Positions 1-9,657 of a stretch of 64,000 nucleotides of DNA are shown piece by piece (the stretch's first letter is position 1; each line of letters begins with the position of its first letter). The position numbers were made by a program, and so were the translations under genes. The notes under the pieces were generated by a model. That model searched no databases. It had not been told where the DNA came from and was given only the letters and a program-made list of their open reading frames with translations. The stretch is from Sporopachydermia quercuum (taxonomy: Eukaryota > Ascomycota > Sporopachydermiomycetes > Sporopachydermiales > Sporopachydermiaceae), in NCBI GenBank assembly GCA_001599295.1, contig BCGN01000001.1, positions 2,232,001 through 2,296,000 of the forward strand, read 5' to 3'.

Positions 1-498
1 ACGTCTAAATTACAATTTAGAAAAATTATCCATAATTCACTCCGTTTGAAATATTTATTGATAGAATTATATCTGTCTGACTGTTTAACTGCAGATAGCA
101 AGGATGACTCAATGTAAGGTCCAGACTGAGAAAGTTTATAGTCATATGCAACTTTATGCAACAACTTAAACCACTTCCTAATTCTTCATGTAGGGGTAAT
201 GCATGCCAGGCGGCAGAATATCTCTAAAGGGTGAACTCTTATCTTCATAATAGTCTCAATCCAACCTTAAGAAAGCCTATCATATCATACCAGGAACTTT
301 AAGTAGACTTAACAGCTGTATAAATACCTAGAATATCGCTTGTATTGTGACCTCTTTATAGCTTAAATTCATAACAGATACTGATATTTTAAGTAGATAG
401 ATAGTCCGTTCTCTAACTTATAGTTTAAACACATAAATTCAACTGAAAGTACAAACAAAACAGTGTCTCTAAATCGAACAATTACAATACTTATCATA
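1..498. other. Intergenic, upstream of the metallothionein-like gene
   Basis: No credible coding region is seen. The stretch probably holds the promoter of the small gene starting at 499, with a TATA-like element at 319-326. The left neighbour lies outside the window. Confidence 0.6.
319..326 (+). promoter_or_regulatory. TATA-like element of the metallothionein-like gene
   Basis: TATAAATA lies about 175 bases before the ATG at 499. It overlaps the AACAGCTGTATA stretch at 311-322. The minus strand at 312-321 (ATACAGCTGT) fits the loose yeast Ace1/Amt1 copper-response consensus HTHNNGCTGD. That consensus is degenerate, so copper control is only a suggestion. Confidence 0.4.
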
Positions 499-636
499 AT
501 GGAACCCACAACTGCCCCAACTACTGCATCTGCTACTTCTTCTTCTACTTCCTCTGAAGGATCATGCTGTGGAAGCAGATGCCAGTGTGGAACCAATTGC
601 TCTTGCTGTGCTCCTTCCTGCAACACTACTAAGTAA
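499..636 (+). CDS. Small metallothionein-like Cys-rich protein (45 aa)
   Basis: This 45-codon frame has a Thr/Ser-rich first half (residues 1-22) and a Cys-rich second half (23-41). The second half has eight cysteines in the order CC-x3-C-x-C-x3-C-x-CC-x3-C. The core CQCGTNCSCC resembles the CxCGxxCSC core of the short Neurospora/Agaricus metallothioneins, which bind Cu(I) or Zn/Cd through thiolate clusters. There are no aromatic residues, as is usual for metallothioneins. The expected role is metal buffering or detoxification in the cytosol. The Thr/Ser tail is unusual. The antisense frame over this gene is Glu/Val-rich and looks like a shadow. The catalase gene lies convergently downstream. 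An intron candidate (633-718) overlaps the stop codon; splicing would replace the end Lys-stop by Lys-Leu-stop. The family call rests on Cys spacing only. Confidence 0.75.
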   Translation: MEPTTAPTTASATSSSTSSEGSCCGSRCQCGTNCSCCAPSCNTTK

Positions 637-718
637 GTTAAATTGATTCTCTTAGCTCATCGCGTTCTACATTTAGAGTAGAGCTTTCGGGGTTTTTGAT
701 ATACTAATATATATCTAG
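633..718 (+). other. Candidate intron spanning the metallothionein stop codon
   Basis: There is a GTAAGT donor at 633, a TACTAAT branch-like site at 702-708 and a CTAG acceptor ending at 718, giving 86 nt. Donor, branch sequence and spacing match the other introns of this window. The spliced frame reads AAG TTG TAA, so the protein gains one Leu. The unspliced frame stops inside the donor. Either form gives essentially the same protein, so the intron may serve expression or be a 3'-end intron. Confidence 0.5.
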
Positions 719-1092
719 GTTGTAAATATGACTATACAACATAAATTTGACTGGATCTTGGGAAGGGTATATAATATAAAGATGGGGAGCTAGCCTCTCA
801 AATAATGAAATATCGATTAAATTTGCCAAAAGAGCTACCATGTAGTTTGTAGATGATCCCGAAGCAATGCTTCATGTTAAGCCAGCAAGAACATCATAAA
901 GCTATTAATGATGTCAAACAAATTACTAATAATAATGGTAATACAAAAATTCCTATTGATTAGTTTTGATTTGTTTACTCAAACTATATACTATGGCAAA
1001 CCAGCCTATTTACGATCAGAAGTTCCACTTGTTCAATCATCAAAAACCTATTCCATTATTACCAAAGTGGTCTCAATATATAAAGTTGTTAT
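637..1092. other. Convergent intergenic gap (metallothionein-like / catalase)
   Basis: AT-rich 3' flank shared by two convergent genes. Its first part carries the intron candidate that ends at 718. The 70-codon frame at 908-1120 runs into the catalase 3' end and has no recognisable content. Confidence 0.5.
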
Positions 1093-2580
1093 TTACAATT
1101 TGGCACGAGGAGACAATTGAAGCACAGCTTTTCTCAATCTAGCAGACAAATCATCATTAACCTTAGCAAACATTTCAAAACATTTGTCTTGTATTTCGGG
1201 TCTTGCTCCAGAAATACTTCCAGCCAAGTTCTTGATCAAGTTCTCCTGACCTTTAGGATATCTAGCCAATACATGCCAAAGATCATTTGGTTGCTTATAA
1301 TCACCATCAGGAACTGATGCCATCCAGTGGTAAGAAGTGGCAGCTCCAACCCACGTTTCATGTGATTCAGCAGTTTGCAAATCCTTCCTGAAAATAGTAG
1401 GAGTAGAATATGAAGCATAATAGTTTGGCTCAGCACCATAGTTACCATTAACAACCATCGCACCATCTCTTTGATAAGGATTCCAAACCTTATTTGGTGC
1501 ATTTACTGGAATTTGCTTGTAATTAACACCCAATCTATATCTTTGGGTATCAGGATAAGAAAACAAACGTGATTGTAAAACAGGATCAGCAGATGGTTCT
1601 TGACCTGGAACAGTATGAGAAGGAGAAAATGCTGCCTGTTCAACTTCAGCAAAATAGTTCTTTGGGTTTTCATTCAAAACAAGCTTACCAAATCTTCTCA
1701 ATGGGAAATCCTTGTGTGGCCAAACTTTGGTTAGATCAAAAACAGAGAATGGAAGCTTCTCCGCTTGTTCAGCAGTCATATACTGAAGATAGACGGTCCA
1801 TGAAGGATACTCTTTTCTTTCAATAGCTTCAAATAAATCTTGTTGAGCATGATCTGGATTTTCACCAGACAACTTAGTAGATTGAGTTTGATCCATGGTT
1901 TCAAAACCGAGATCAGAAATCAAGTGAACTTGAACGTAGTACCATTCACCTTTTTTGTTATACCACTTGTATGTATGACCGGAGTAACCATGCATATGTC
2001 TATAATCCTTTGGAGTACCTCTATCAGAGAACAATTGAATGATTTGATGTAATGCTTCTTGGTTACGAGTCCAGTAATCCCAGACCATATTAGGATCTTT
2101 CAAGTTGGTTTCAGGATTCCGTTTCTGAGTATGAATGAAATGAGGGAACTTCGATGGATCTCTAATGAAAAAGACTGGGGTATTGTTATAAACCCAGTCA
2201 AGGTTACCTTCTTCAGTGTAGAATTTAGTAGAGAAACCTCTAGGATCTCTAGCAGCATCTGCTGAACCTTTTTCTCCACCGACGGTAGAAAATCTTGTGA
2301 AAGTACGAGTTTTCTGTCCAACTTTTTCAAGGAACTTAGAACAGCAGATATCAGTGATATCGTCGGTTACCTCAAAGTAACCGTAAGCTCCTGAACCCTT
2401 AGCATGAACAACTCTTTCTGGAATTCTCTCTCTGTCAAAATGAGAGAGTGAGTCAATTAGGTGAAAATCTTGTAATAAAAGAGGTCCTCTTTCTCCAATT
2501 CTTTGTGTCTCAAAAGGATCCCTAATAGGTTGACCTGTTGAGGTGGTGTAAACCTGTGGTGTTTTCTTGTCGTTGCCCAT
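1093..2580 (-). CDS. CTA1: Peroxisomal catalase
   Basis: A full-length 495-residue monofunctional haem catalase (2 H2O2 to 2 H2O + O2). Distal His59 (in VVHAKG), Asn132 (in YNNTPVFF) and the haem-ligand Tyr342 (in RLFSYPDTQRYRLG) are all present at the family spacing. The AEVEQAAFSPS and NYKQIPVN signatures are also present. The C-terminus is Ala-Lys-Leu, a functional PTS1 variant, which points to the peroxisome matrix (CTA1-type) rather than a cytosolic CTT1. The ATG at 2580 leaves the usual short N-terminus before the catalase core. A TATATATATA tract lies about 210 bases upstream. It converges with the metallothionein-like gene, so two stress-defence genes sit side by side; whether they are co-regulated is not shown. 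Confidence 0.96.
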   Translation of the reverse strand: MGNDKKTPQVYTTSTGQPIRDPFETQRIGERGPLLLQDFHLIDSLSHFDRERIPERVVHAKGSGAYGYFEVTDDITDICCSKFLEKVGQKTRTFTRFSTVGGEKGSADAARDPRGFSTKFYTEEGNLDWVYNNTPVFFIRDPSKFPHFIHTQKRNPETNLKDPNMVWDYWTRNQEALHQIIQLFSDRGTPKDYRHMHGYSGHTYKWYNKKGEWYYVQVHLISDLGFETMDQTQSTKLSGENPDHAQQDLFEAIERKEYPSWTVYLQYMTAEQAEKLPFSVFDLTKVWPHKDFPLRRFGKLVLNENPKNYFAEVEQAAFSPSHTVPGQEPSADPVLQSRLFSYPDTQRYRLGVNYKQIPVNAPNKVWNPYQRDGAMVVNGNYGAEPNYYASYSTPTIFRKDLQTAESHETWVGAATSYHWMASVPDGDYKQPNDLWHVLARYPKGQENLIKNLAGSISGARPEIQDKCFEMFAKVNDDLSARLRKAVLQLSPRAKL

Positions 2581-4914
2581 CTTGCCTCAAGAGTATTTTC
2601 AAACAGCTATTAGAATCACACGATTACAGCGTCTGAATTCAATTATTTGAATATAATCAAACACTTAGAAATGCTACTATCTTATCGAACAACCAAATAG
2701 ATAATATACACTACCAAGAAATAACCACACATCTGAAGCCAATGACAAGAGCCAGAAAGGCACTTCACATAATCATTCAGCAACTCCATTTATATATATA
2801 CGAAAAGCTAAACAAACACCATTTCTATTTATTTCCTTTTCCATCAATACCTCGCTTCCTACCTTTTCTTTCTAATTTTTATCAATTCATGCTGACTATA
2901 CATAAGACAATATCCCCCATATTCGATGATTCCAAGCGTTTAAGATTAAAGTGAAATTTCAGATTGGGGTGACTCTTGTACGGAAGGGATTTTTTAAATT
3001 AGAGTTTATTGTTGAGTGATAAATGAGAGTGATTATATATGTGATACTGCTTGAGAGAAAGAATGCTAGAAATACTGAAGCAAGAGCAGTTAAATTGACT
3101 TGAATGGTTAATCATAAAAAATGGGATACAATATATTGTATGTTTACTCTAGATAATGCAAATGAGTCTGACTGATAAAACAGAGAAGGTCGAATTGCTA
3201 AGGGCAAATTTGATACAAAACTAAGCTTTGAGATTGTATGCAATATTTCTGCATTTAAATGCACAAAGACGTGACAAAAACCTGTAGGACTCTCAAAGAG
3301 CAAAACCTCTGAAGGTTCATTGCTATTGATTACAAAGAATGCAAACAATTCTTCGTAAATGAATTTTATTTATAACAAAAGAAAAGGATTAAATCAATTA
3401 TTATGCTTTCTATCTTTGTATTGAACTGTCTATAAAGCAATAATGCGTTGCAAAATGTAGCCATAACTAGCCATCTNAATTTATTGTTGACATTTCTGAT
3501 GACGTACTATCGGATAACCATTCCTTTCCCCAGCATCTTACATTGAGTTCTATTATTCTACTCTTTTGATACAATTGAAAAGCGAACATAATAATTATTA
3601 GGGCTAGAATTCGATCACTTATTAATTCTGCAATGAAGGCAAAGATCAGTAACAGTAGTTAGGGCTACAACAATTATTTAACTAAAATACAAGACGTTAC
3701 AATTGGTGCATCAGGAAGAATAAAAAAAGGAGCAATAATCAAAAACTTCATTAGGTAAGCAATTTATTGTCTAGGGCTTTACAGAAGTTTTCAGTTTCAA
3801 TGTAATCAATCAACTGTGTTTCTCTATCGACATATCTCCACATTCCTTTTTTTCTTTCACATGTGATTGATCACTGTCTAGTTATCATAATGGCAATGGT
3901 TTATTGCTTATTTCCATTTTACATTGTACAGTATTGCAATATTGTTTTATATTAACCCTTAAGAAGATATCTTAGCACCCAAGTGGGAGGGACCATACAA
4001 AAGGAAAAAGAAAAGAATATACACCCATTCAATCTACATATGTTTTCCTCCTTTTATACTATACAATCACATTTTACATACCATTTGACATACATACATT
4101 CATACATATATATATCTTCAATCTATCACAATCTATTTGATCTATTCGTCAAAGAAACCAGTCTCCTTCGACAATTCTATCTCTTACCCATCCAATCATA
4201 ACTATCTCATAACTAATCAGGATCAAAATCATATGCATTTTTCTGCAACCCTTCTTTGTTCCTTACGTACATTCATAACGGTAATCCGTTTACGATTTCC
4301 TGATAAGAGAGTCGGATTTAGCCGCTGCAGTGGTTGCAGAATTTTCATGAAAGACTTTACTGGGTTTGAATGAAAAATGGTGGGCCCATAATGGACGTTG
4401 TGGGCGAAATCAAATAGCAGAGAGAAAGAGAGATTGGAGGTTTTAGAGAAGAAATTGTAGAAAATGGCAAAGAAATGCGAGGATGATGAACAAGGCGAGA
4501 TGTTATTATGTCTGTATAGCATAGGCTAGAATATTGGAGAGAGGTAGATAGAATGATTTATAAGGTAGGGCAGTCAGCAATCATTAGAAATGATTGATAG
4601 AATAAGTGCCTAATTTGAGTTTAATTCGATCGATCATATTAACTTGTATATTGATATTTGAGTCTTGATCAATGCGTTACGTTTAAAATAATGGTTTCAG
4701 TATGTGAATAGTGTGGAACTAAATACTGTTTGATTATTAGATCATTTAATATAATCGTGAATGGATAGTTTATTGATACTAGATTACTAGTAGTAATTAT
4801 TGATTATATCTTGTTTCACTACGTAAATCAATCTCTGGACTGTATCAACCTGTTTTTTATTCTATTTTCTTTCGATTTAATCAATGAATTAATGTCAATT
4901 GTTAATTATTGCAC
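2581..4914. other. Long intergenic region, catalase promoter and STU1 3' side
   Basis: Over 2.3 kb without a convincing gene. The part next to 2580 is the catalase promoter, with a pyrimidine-rich tract around 2818-2890. Short CATA/TATA repeats occur around 4083-4112. Frames of 60-97 codons here have no recognisable motifs and begin or end at random. A small RNA gene cannot be excluded by eye. Confidence 0.5.
2791..2800 (-). promoter_or_regulatory. TATA tract of the catalase promoter
   Basis: Ten alternating T/A bases (TATATATATA) lie 211 bases upstream of the catalase ATG. A strong TATA box is typical of inducible stress genes such as yeast catalases. The position is plausible; function is inferred. 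Confidence 0.4.
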
Positions 4915-7900
4915 TCAGTCTTGTTTACTTATAAAGTAATCAATAAGACGACGTTGTGGTAAAGACAGTTCATTCACAACACCAGTTATAATTTGATCTT
5001 GTGACTGGTATGTTGATTGACNACTTCTAATCGTTTTCATCATTTCAACAATAATTCCAATGGTTGATTTGCGGATGCTAGCATTTCTACAATTCACATT
5101 AGCAATTATGATCTGGCTCAGCTTGTTCACGTTATCCACGCTCAACCCTAATTCGGAGTTACTTTCTGTTCCATCCTGCGATAGATTCACACATAATCTT
5201 ATAGTATCCAATTCAAACCCACAGTCTTCCTTTGAAATACCTGACTGATCGTCAGATAGCTGTGCTAGATAATCGTCCAAACATATCTTCAAAACTACGC
5301 TAGAGCCTAATGCATTAATGAGGTCGTATCGCAATTCATTCATTGCCATGTATAAGATCGATTTTGGTTGGATTCTGAACTTCTGATTCATCTTCTGAAT
5401 GAGCTTCCAAATACTGTTTTCAACGCCAACAAAGCTTTGAGCTTGATGCTTTAGTAATTCATCTACCAGCATAATTCCGCGACTAATCTCTTCGCTAGTT
5501 GGTAAAGTGTCAAAGCCAGAAAGATAGCCCAAAACACATAATTGCACTTTGGTGATTGTTTGTTTGTCTGATAGGTTTCTGATAGCAATGAACAATGATT
5601 TGAAATCTTTACTGTTGATGGTTTGAGTGCTAAGCTTTTCTAGTAATAATTCAAGCTCAGAGGAGTCGTTCCTGAATGTATCATTATTGATTTCCTTATA
5701 TTCGTATATTTCCATTCTTCGTAGTTCCAGTTCATACCAACTAATGTTTGGTCTCACCCGTCCTAACGATTTCTTGAAGGTAGAAGATGTTTTGGATAAA
5801 CTGGAAATACTATTGCCCTGTGATTTGAGGGAAATTTTAGGTGTATTCGATACTGAATTGGTTGATAGTTCACCAAGTATTTTCCTCGGGACTGAAGAAG
5901 GAGCTACTTTGTTAATCTCTTGCAACTGTTTGAACTGAGAAATAGTATTAGTTTTCTGTTGACTAGGCTGCAAATCTAATACTTGTGTTATGGTTGACTT
6001 CGGTTGCAACGATGCCGGATTAATCGTTTTGCTGTGGAATCTGGGTGATTGATAATTAGTGAGTGGTTCGCCAGAATAATCGTTTCTTGGTTCTCCAGGT
6101 TTTGATGGAGTAGCAGACGTTTCAAATCTAGGGCTTTCATCAAACTGACGCGAAGGTGATACTGATGTTTGTATAGGATCGGCAGGCTTAGCGAAGGATT
6201 GTTGCTCACTATTATCACCAACCATAGGTAGCCTGATTTCTTTGTCTGTTTCAATGTTTTCAGAATTTGGATGGGACTCAAAAAATTCACCCAACATATC
6301 CACATCTTCTGTAGTACTGGGATTCTTGGTATCAGATCCTATGTTCTCATCTCCAGCCTTTACAACTGGCTCTGCATTTGATAATTCATCCATTTCTATA
6401 TCCTCAGCAGATTGAGCTTCAGCCTCATTCCTGTTCTCATTTTCAACGGACATATTCTTTATGTCGTTTGATACTGTTACTATCTCTTCACGTAGTTTGC
6501 TATCAATCATTTCTTCGACTTCATTCTCAATAGTTTTACCCATAGATCTCACTTTGGAAGCAAACATACCAGGATTTGCTTCGTTATATCGTTTAAGCAG
6601 GTTTCCTAATAGCAACATAGTTTCATCATCGCATACTTTGGAGAATTCAATACCGTTGACAACAATTTCTAATCCGTAGTCTAAATTATCCTTATTGATG
6701 ATTTTCTCCTCTTCGTTATAATTATTGAAGATCAATTCTATCCATTTCAAACAGGTCTTGAATGTTTTGTTCTTAATATACCGCGAGAAATTTCTTAGAA
6801 CAGCTAAACCTGAACCAAGACTTGAAAGGTCATCCTCTCTACTTGAGAGGTTGAGGCTACTTAATGCTTGAATGGACTTCAGAATACAGGAAAACACTGT
6901 TCTCAGTTGTTGTTTACGGTTGACTTCATTATTGGTTTCGTTGACCACACCAAGCATTCTTATAAATAGGATATGCACATGTGGTTGTTGTAATATCAGG
7001 ATAAGAACCATTGATTCCAAAGAAATGAACTTCATCAAGTTTTCAGCAATTCCCATTTGCAAGAGGTTCAATAAACCAGGTTTATCGTTAAGTTGGATGA
7101 TTCTAATTAGATACTCTGCAAGTTTATCTTTGTTGGGAAGTGACAGGTTATTACATTGGTATTCATTGTTGATAAAGTTACCTTTCAGAACATCAATAAG
7201 ACATTTTACACCAATTTCTCTGAGGCTAGAATCATCGCTTGATAGAAGATCAACAAGAGAGTATTCCTTCGGAGATGCAGCAGTTTCCTGAGGTTTGATT
7301 TGCTCTTCGAAAGCTGATACAATGGTTTGTACACTGGATTTGATACGGACAGGTTCTGCATTATCACTTTGGTCAGCGTCTTGTTTACCTTTTGAGCCCC
7401 TCTCAATTACTGAATCCGTACGTTCCCTATTATCAATATCAATAGTTTCCGGTTTATTCTCATATTCATTTTTGACGGGTTCTTCTATTTCAGTTTGTGT
7501 ATCACCGATCGTTGTTGTTGTCGGTGTTGCTTCATTAATGACGGCAGATCTTCCTGTTTTTAAGGGAAACACGTCTGGAATCCGACGTTCATTATCACTG
7601 TCTTTGAATGGGGTCTCCAAAAATGGGATAAGACCTTTTTCTNAATTGCCAAACTCTACAGATGAATTATTTGCACGATTAACAAATGGAGTAGTAGGCT
7701 GAAACATTGTGGCAGACGAGGAAACTGTTCTAGGGTTCCTTTTGGCTGAGAAAGGGCCATTTAGGTCATCATGGCCATGGCCAGCATGGCTGGCCCCAAA
7801 ATCGTTATCAAAGTTAAGATTACTATTCAGTCGATAGCTTCTAACGTTATTAGGACCTGATACAGATCTACCAGACCTAGCAGAATCAGGTTTGTTGCTG

Positions 7901-9657
7901 GCAGAGTTCGTAGTTCTAGCTGCTCCTTTACGAAACTGGCTATTGGGTTTTCCTAGTGTTGGTTGATTGACAATAGAGATATTCAATGCTACATCCGAAG
8001 GTTTGGTTTTCAACAGAGTTTTCTTGGCCACAGCGTCAATCTTCTTTTCTAAAAGCTCACCTAACTGTTTGGGCCAAATGTCATATAATATCCAGAAGGA
8101 TTCTCTCATTGTTTCACGAACTCCAGGATTGGCATCAGAAAGCCCTTTAGTAATACATTTGGTTATTATCTCAATCCCACCAGATGATTCAATCTGACTC
8201 ATAGTAGCAGGATTATTCTGATGTGTTAATGCTATTATACTAAACCATGTTGCACAGTAAAATCGTGGCTGAATGTTCTTATCTTGATATATAGTGTGAA
8301 TTTGGTTCAAAGTACGATAGTGGTAAGAAGTGTTAGCTAATAATGAGCATATGGCAATATTGGCCATATTCGACGCGATTTTCTTAGTTGCTGCTGTTAT
8401 TTTTAACAGAGCAGTCATGAAAGCATCAACAAGAGAATCAATCTTGGTTCCTAGGATTATTCCTGCTTCTTTCACCAATTGACATCCATGATTGCAAAGA
8501 GATGTTCTTAATGATGTTATACCTTTATTAATACCTTCAGCCATTACTTTAAGCACTTGCAAGATGTCGTGTGGGAATTTAGATACGGCATTTCCTCTTA
8601 AAATACTTCTAATCTTAACTATAGCCTTCTCACGATTGTTCCAGTTGAATTCTGTTTCTTTTCCTTGAAAACAAGGTAACACAGACTCGACCATTTCGTC
8701 TAATTGGCTTCTAGAGGTTATATTTTCAGCCTTTATAGTATCTAATTCGTAGTTCTTCAGCTTATCAAGAACTACTCTAATAGACTTCTTTGGCCGTGGT
8801 GGCTCAGGAGGGATCTGGGTTGGCAACCCTGATGGTGCACCCAGATTGGTATTGACAGTCAATGTAGGTTTACTATCAAATTTAGTTGGTTCAGCATCAT
8901 TTCTGTTAGATTTCAAGCCATCGCTGTTGGCTTGTTCTCTCTCATTGGTAGCACTAAATGGATCGCTTGTTGAGATATCATCACCAGACACTTTACTTAG
9001 AATTTCACTGACTAGAATTGGATTGACTTTCTGACGTTTTAATTCCCTTGAAAGATCNTTTTTGGCAGCAATTTTAGCTGTAGAAAAAAACTGAATCAAT
9101 AGACTCTTGGCTGCATCTTTCACTTTATTTTCTCGATCCCTCAACAAGTACACTATAGAAGCAGTGAACGATCTAAAGGCAAAATTAGGTGTCAATTCAA
9201 TAACACTTGAAAGCCAAAGAACGCATTCTAACCTAACCAGCATATCAGTGTAACTGANGCCAAAATCTCTAATTGCTTGTTCTACATCTGTTGGACAAGA
9301 AAACCAGTAGTCCTGTAGAGCTCTTTTGCATGTTGCTCTAACTGAATGTTTGGCATCGCCAAGTTTACTGATGAGAATTGGAAGGACGAAAGAAGCTGGC
9401 TCGTGTAAACATTGACCGTCTTGGATACTTACTCGTTTTATTAGATGGCAAATAGCAGAAAAGGAGGTTGAGCTGAGGGTCAAATCGTCCGAGAAAACCA
9501 CTACACCTAATGCTTCAAAGTAGCTGTTTATGTATGGCAAATGAACCAGATCGCGTTTCACGTGGCTTTTAAAACCAGCAACTGCAGCTTTCTGGGTTTC
9601 AATGTCTGTTTGATTTGTCAGGTTCTCTAACAAATATTGTGGTGATGTGTAGTCCAT
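4915..9657 (-). CDS. STU1: CLASP-family microtubule-binding protein Stu1
   Basis: A 1580-residue protein with the CLASP layout. N-terminal HEAT/TOG repeats begin right after the start (MDYTSPQYLL, then several helices up to about residue 240). A linker with an EPPRPKKS stretch is followed by a second TOG array (about 300-560) holding the typical GVRETMRESFWILYDIWP helix. Next come a long Ser/Arg/Asn-rich basic region and C-terminal helical repeats. Length is close to baker's yeast Stu1 (about 1500). Family role: it binds tubulin, rescues microtubules and acts at kinetochores and the spindle midzone. The frame extends upstream of 9657 only through a TTG, so the ATG at 9657 is taken as start. 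N bases make a few residues unknown. Paralogous assignment within CLASPs is not an issue in yeasts, which have one. Confidence 0.88.
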   Translation of the reverse strand: MDYTSPQYLLENLTNQTDIETQKAAVAGFKSHVKRDLVHLPYINSYFEALGVVVFSDDLTLSSTSFSAICHLIKRVSIQDGQCLHEPASFVLPILISKLGDAKHSVRATCKRALQDYWFSCPTDVEQAIRDFGXSYTDMLVRLECVLWLSSVIELTPNFAFRSFTASIVYLLRDRENKVKDAAKSLLIQFFSTAKIAAKXDLSRELKRQKVNPILVSEILSKVSGDDISTSDPFSATNEREQANSDGLKSNRNDAEPTKFDSKPTLTVNTNLGAPSGLPTQIPPEPPRPKKSIRVVLDKLKNYELDTIKAENITSRSQLDEMVESVLPCFQGKETEFNWNNREKAIVKIRSILRGNAVSKFPHDILQVLKVMAEGINKGITSLRTSLCNHGCQLVKEAGIILGTKIDSLVDAFMTALLKITAATKKIASNMANIAICSLLANTSYHYRTLNQIHTIYQDKNIQPRFYCATWFSIIALTHQNNPATMSQIESSGGIEIITKCITKGLSDANPGVRETMRESFWILYDIWPKQLGELLEKKIDAVAKKTLLKTKPSDVALNISIVNQPTLGKPNSQFRKGAARTTNSASNKPDSARSGRSVSGPNNVRSYRLNSNLNFDNDFGASHAGHGHDDLNGPFSAKRNPRTVSSSATMFQPTTPFVNRANNSSVEFGNXEKGLIPFLETPFKDSDNERRIPDVFPLKTGRSAVINEATPTTTTIGDTQTEIEEPVKNEYENKPETIDIDNRERTDSVIERGSKGKQDADQSDNAEPVRIKSSVQTIVSAFEEQIKPQETAASPKEYSLVDLLSSDDSSLREIGVKCLIDVLKGNFINNEYQCNNLSLPNKDKLAEYLIRIIQLNDKPGLLNLLQMGIAENLMKFISLESMVLILILQQPHVHILFIRMLGVVNETNNEVNRKQQLRTVFSCILKSIQALSSLNLSSREDDLSSLGSGLAVLRNFSRYIKNKTFKTCLKWIELIFNNYNEEEKIINKDNLDYGLEIVVNGIEFSKVCDDETMLLLGNLLKRYNEANPGMFASKVRSMGKTIENEVEEMIDSKLREEIVTVSNDIKNMSVENENRNEAEAQSAEDIEMDELSNAEPVVKAGDENIGSDTKNPSTTEDVDMLGEFFESHPNSENIETDKEIRLPMVGDNSEQQSFAKPADPIQTSVSPSRQFDESPRFETSATPSKPGEPRNDYSGEPLTNYQSPRFHSKTINPASLQPKSTITQVLDLQPSQQKTNTISQFKQLQEINKVAPSSVPRKILGELSTNSVSNTPKISLKSQGNSISSLSKTSSTFKKSLGRVRPNISWYELELRRMEIYEYKEINNDTFRNDSSELELLLEKLSTQTINSKDFKSLFIAIRNLSDKQTITKVQLCVLGYLSGFDTLPTSEEISRGIMLVDELLKHQAQSFVGVENSIWKLIQKMNQKFRIQPKSILYMAMNELRYDLINALGSSVVLKICLDDYLAQLSDDQSGISKEDCGFELDTIRLCVNLSQDGTESNSELGLSVDNVNKLSQIIIANVNCRNASIRKSTIGIIVEMMKTIRSXQSTYQSQDQIITGVVNELSLPQRRLIDYFISKQD

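Noticed and set aside
369-626. Minus-strand 85-codon frame over the metallothionein-like gene
   Set aside because: Its Glu/Val-rich part is the complement of the Thr/Ser-rich sense strand; the sense Cys pattern is far more convincing.
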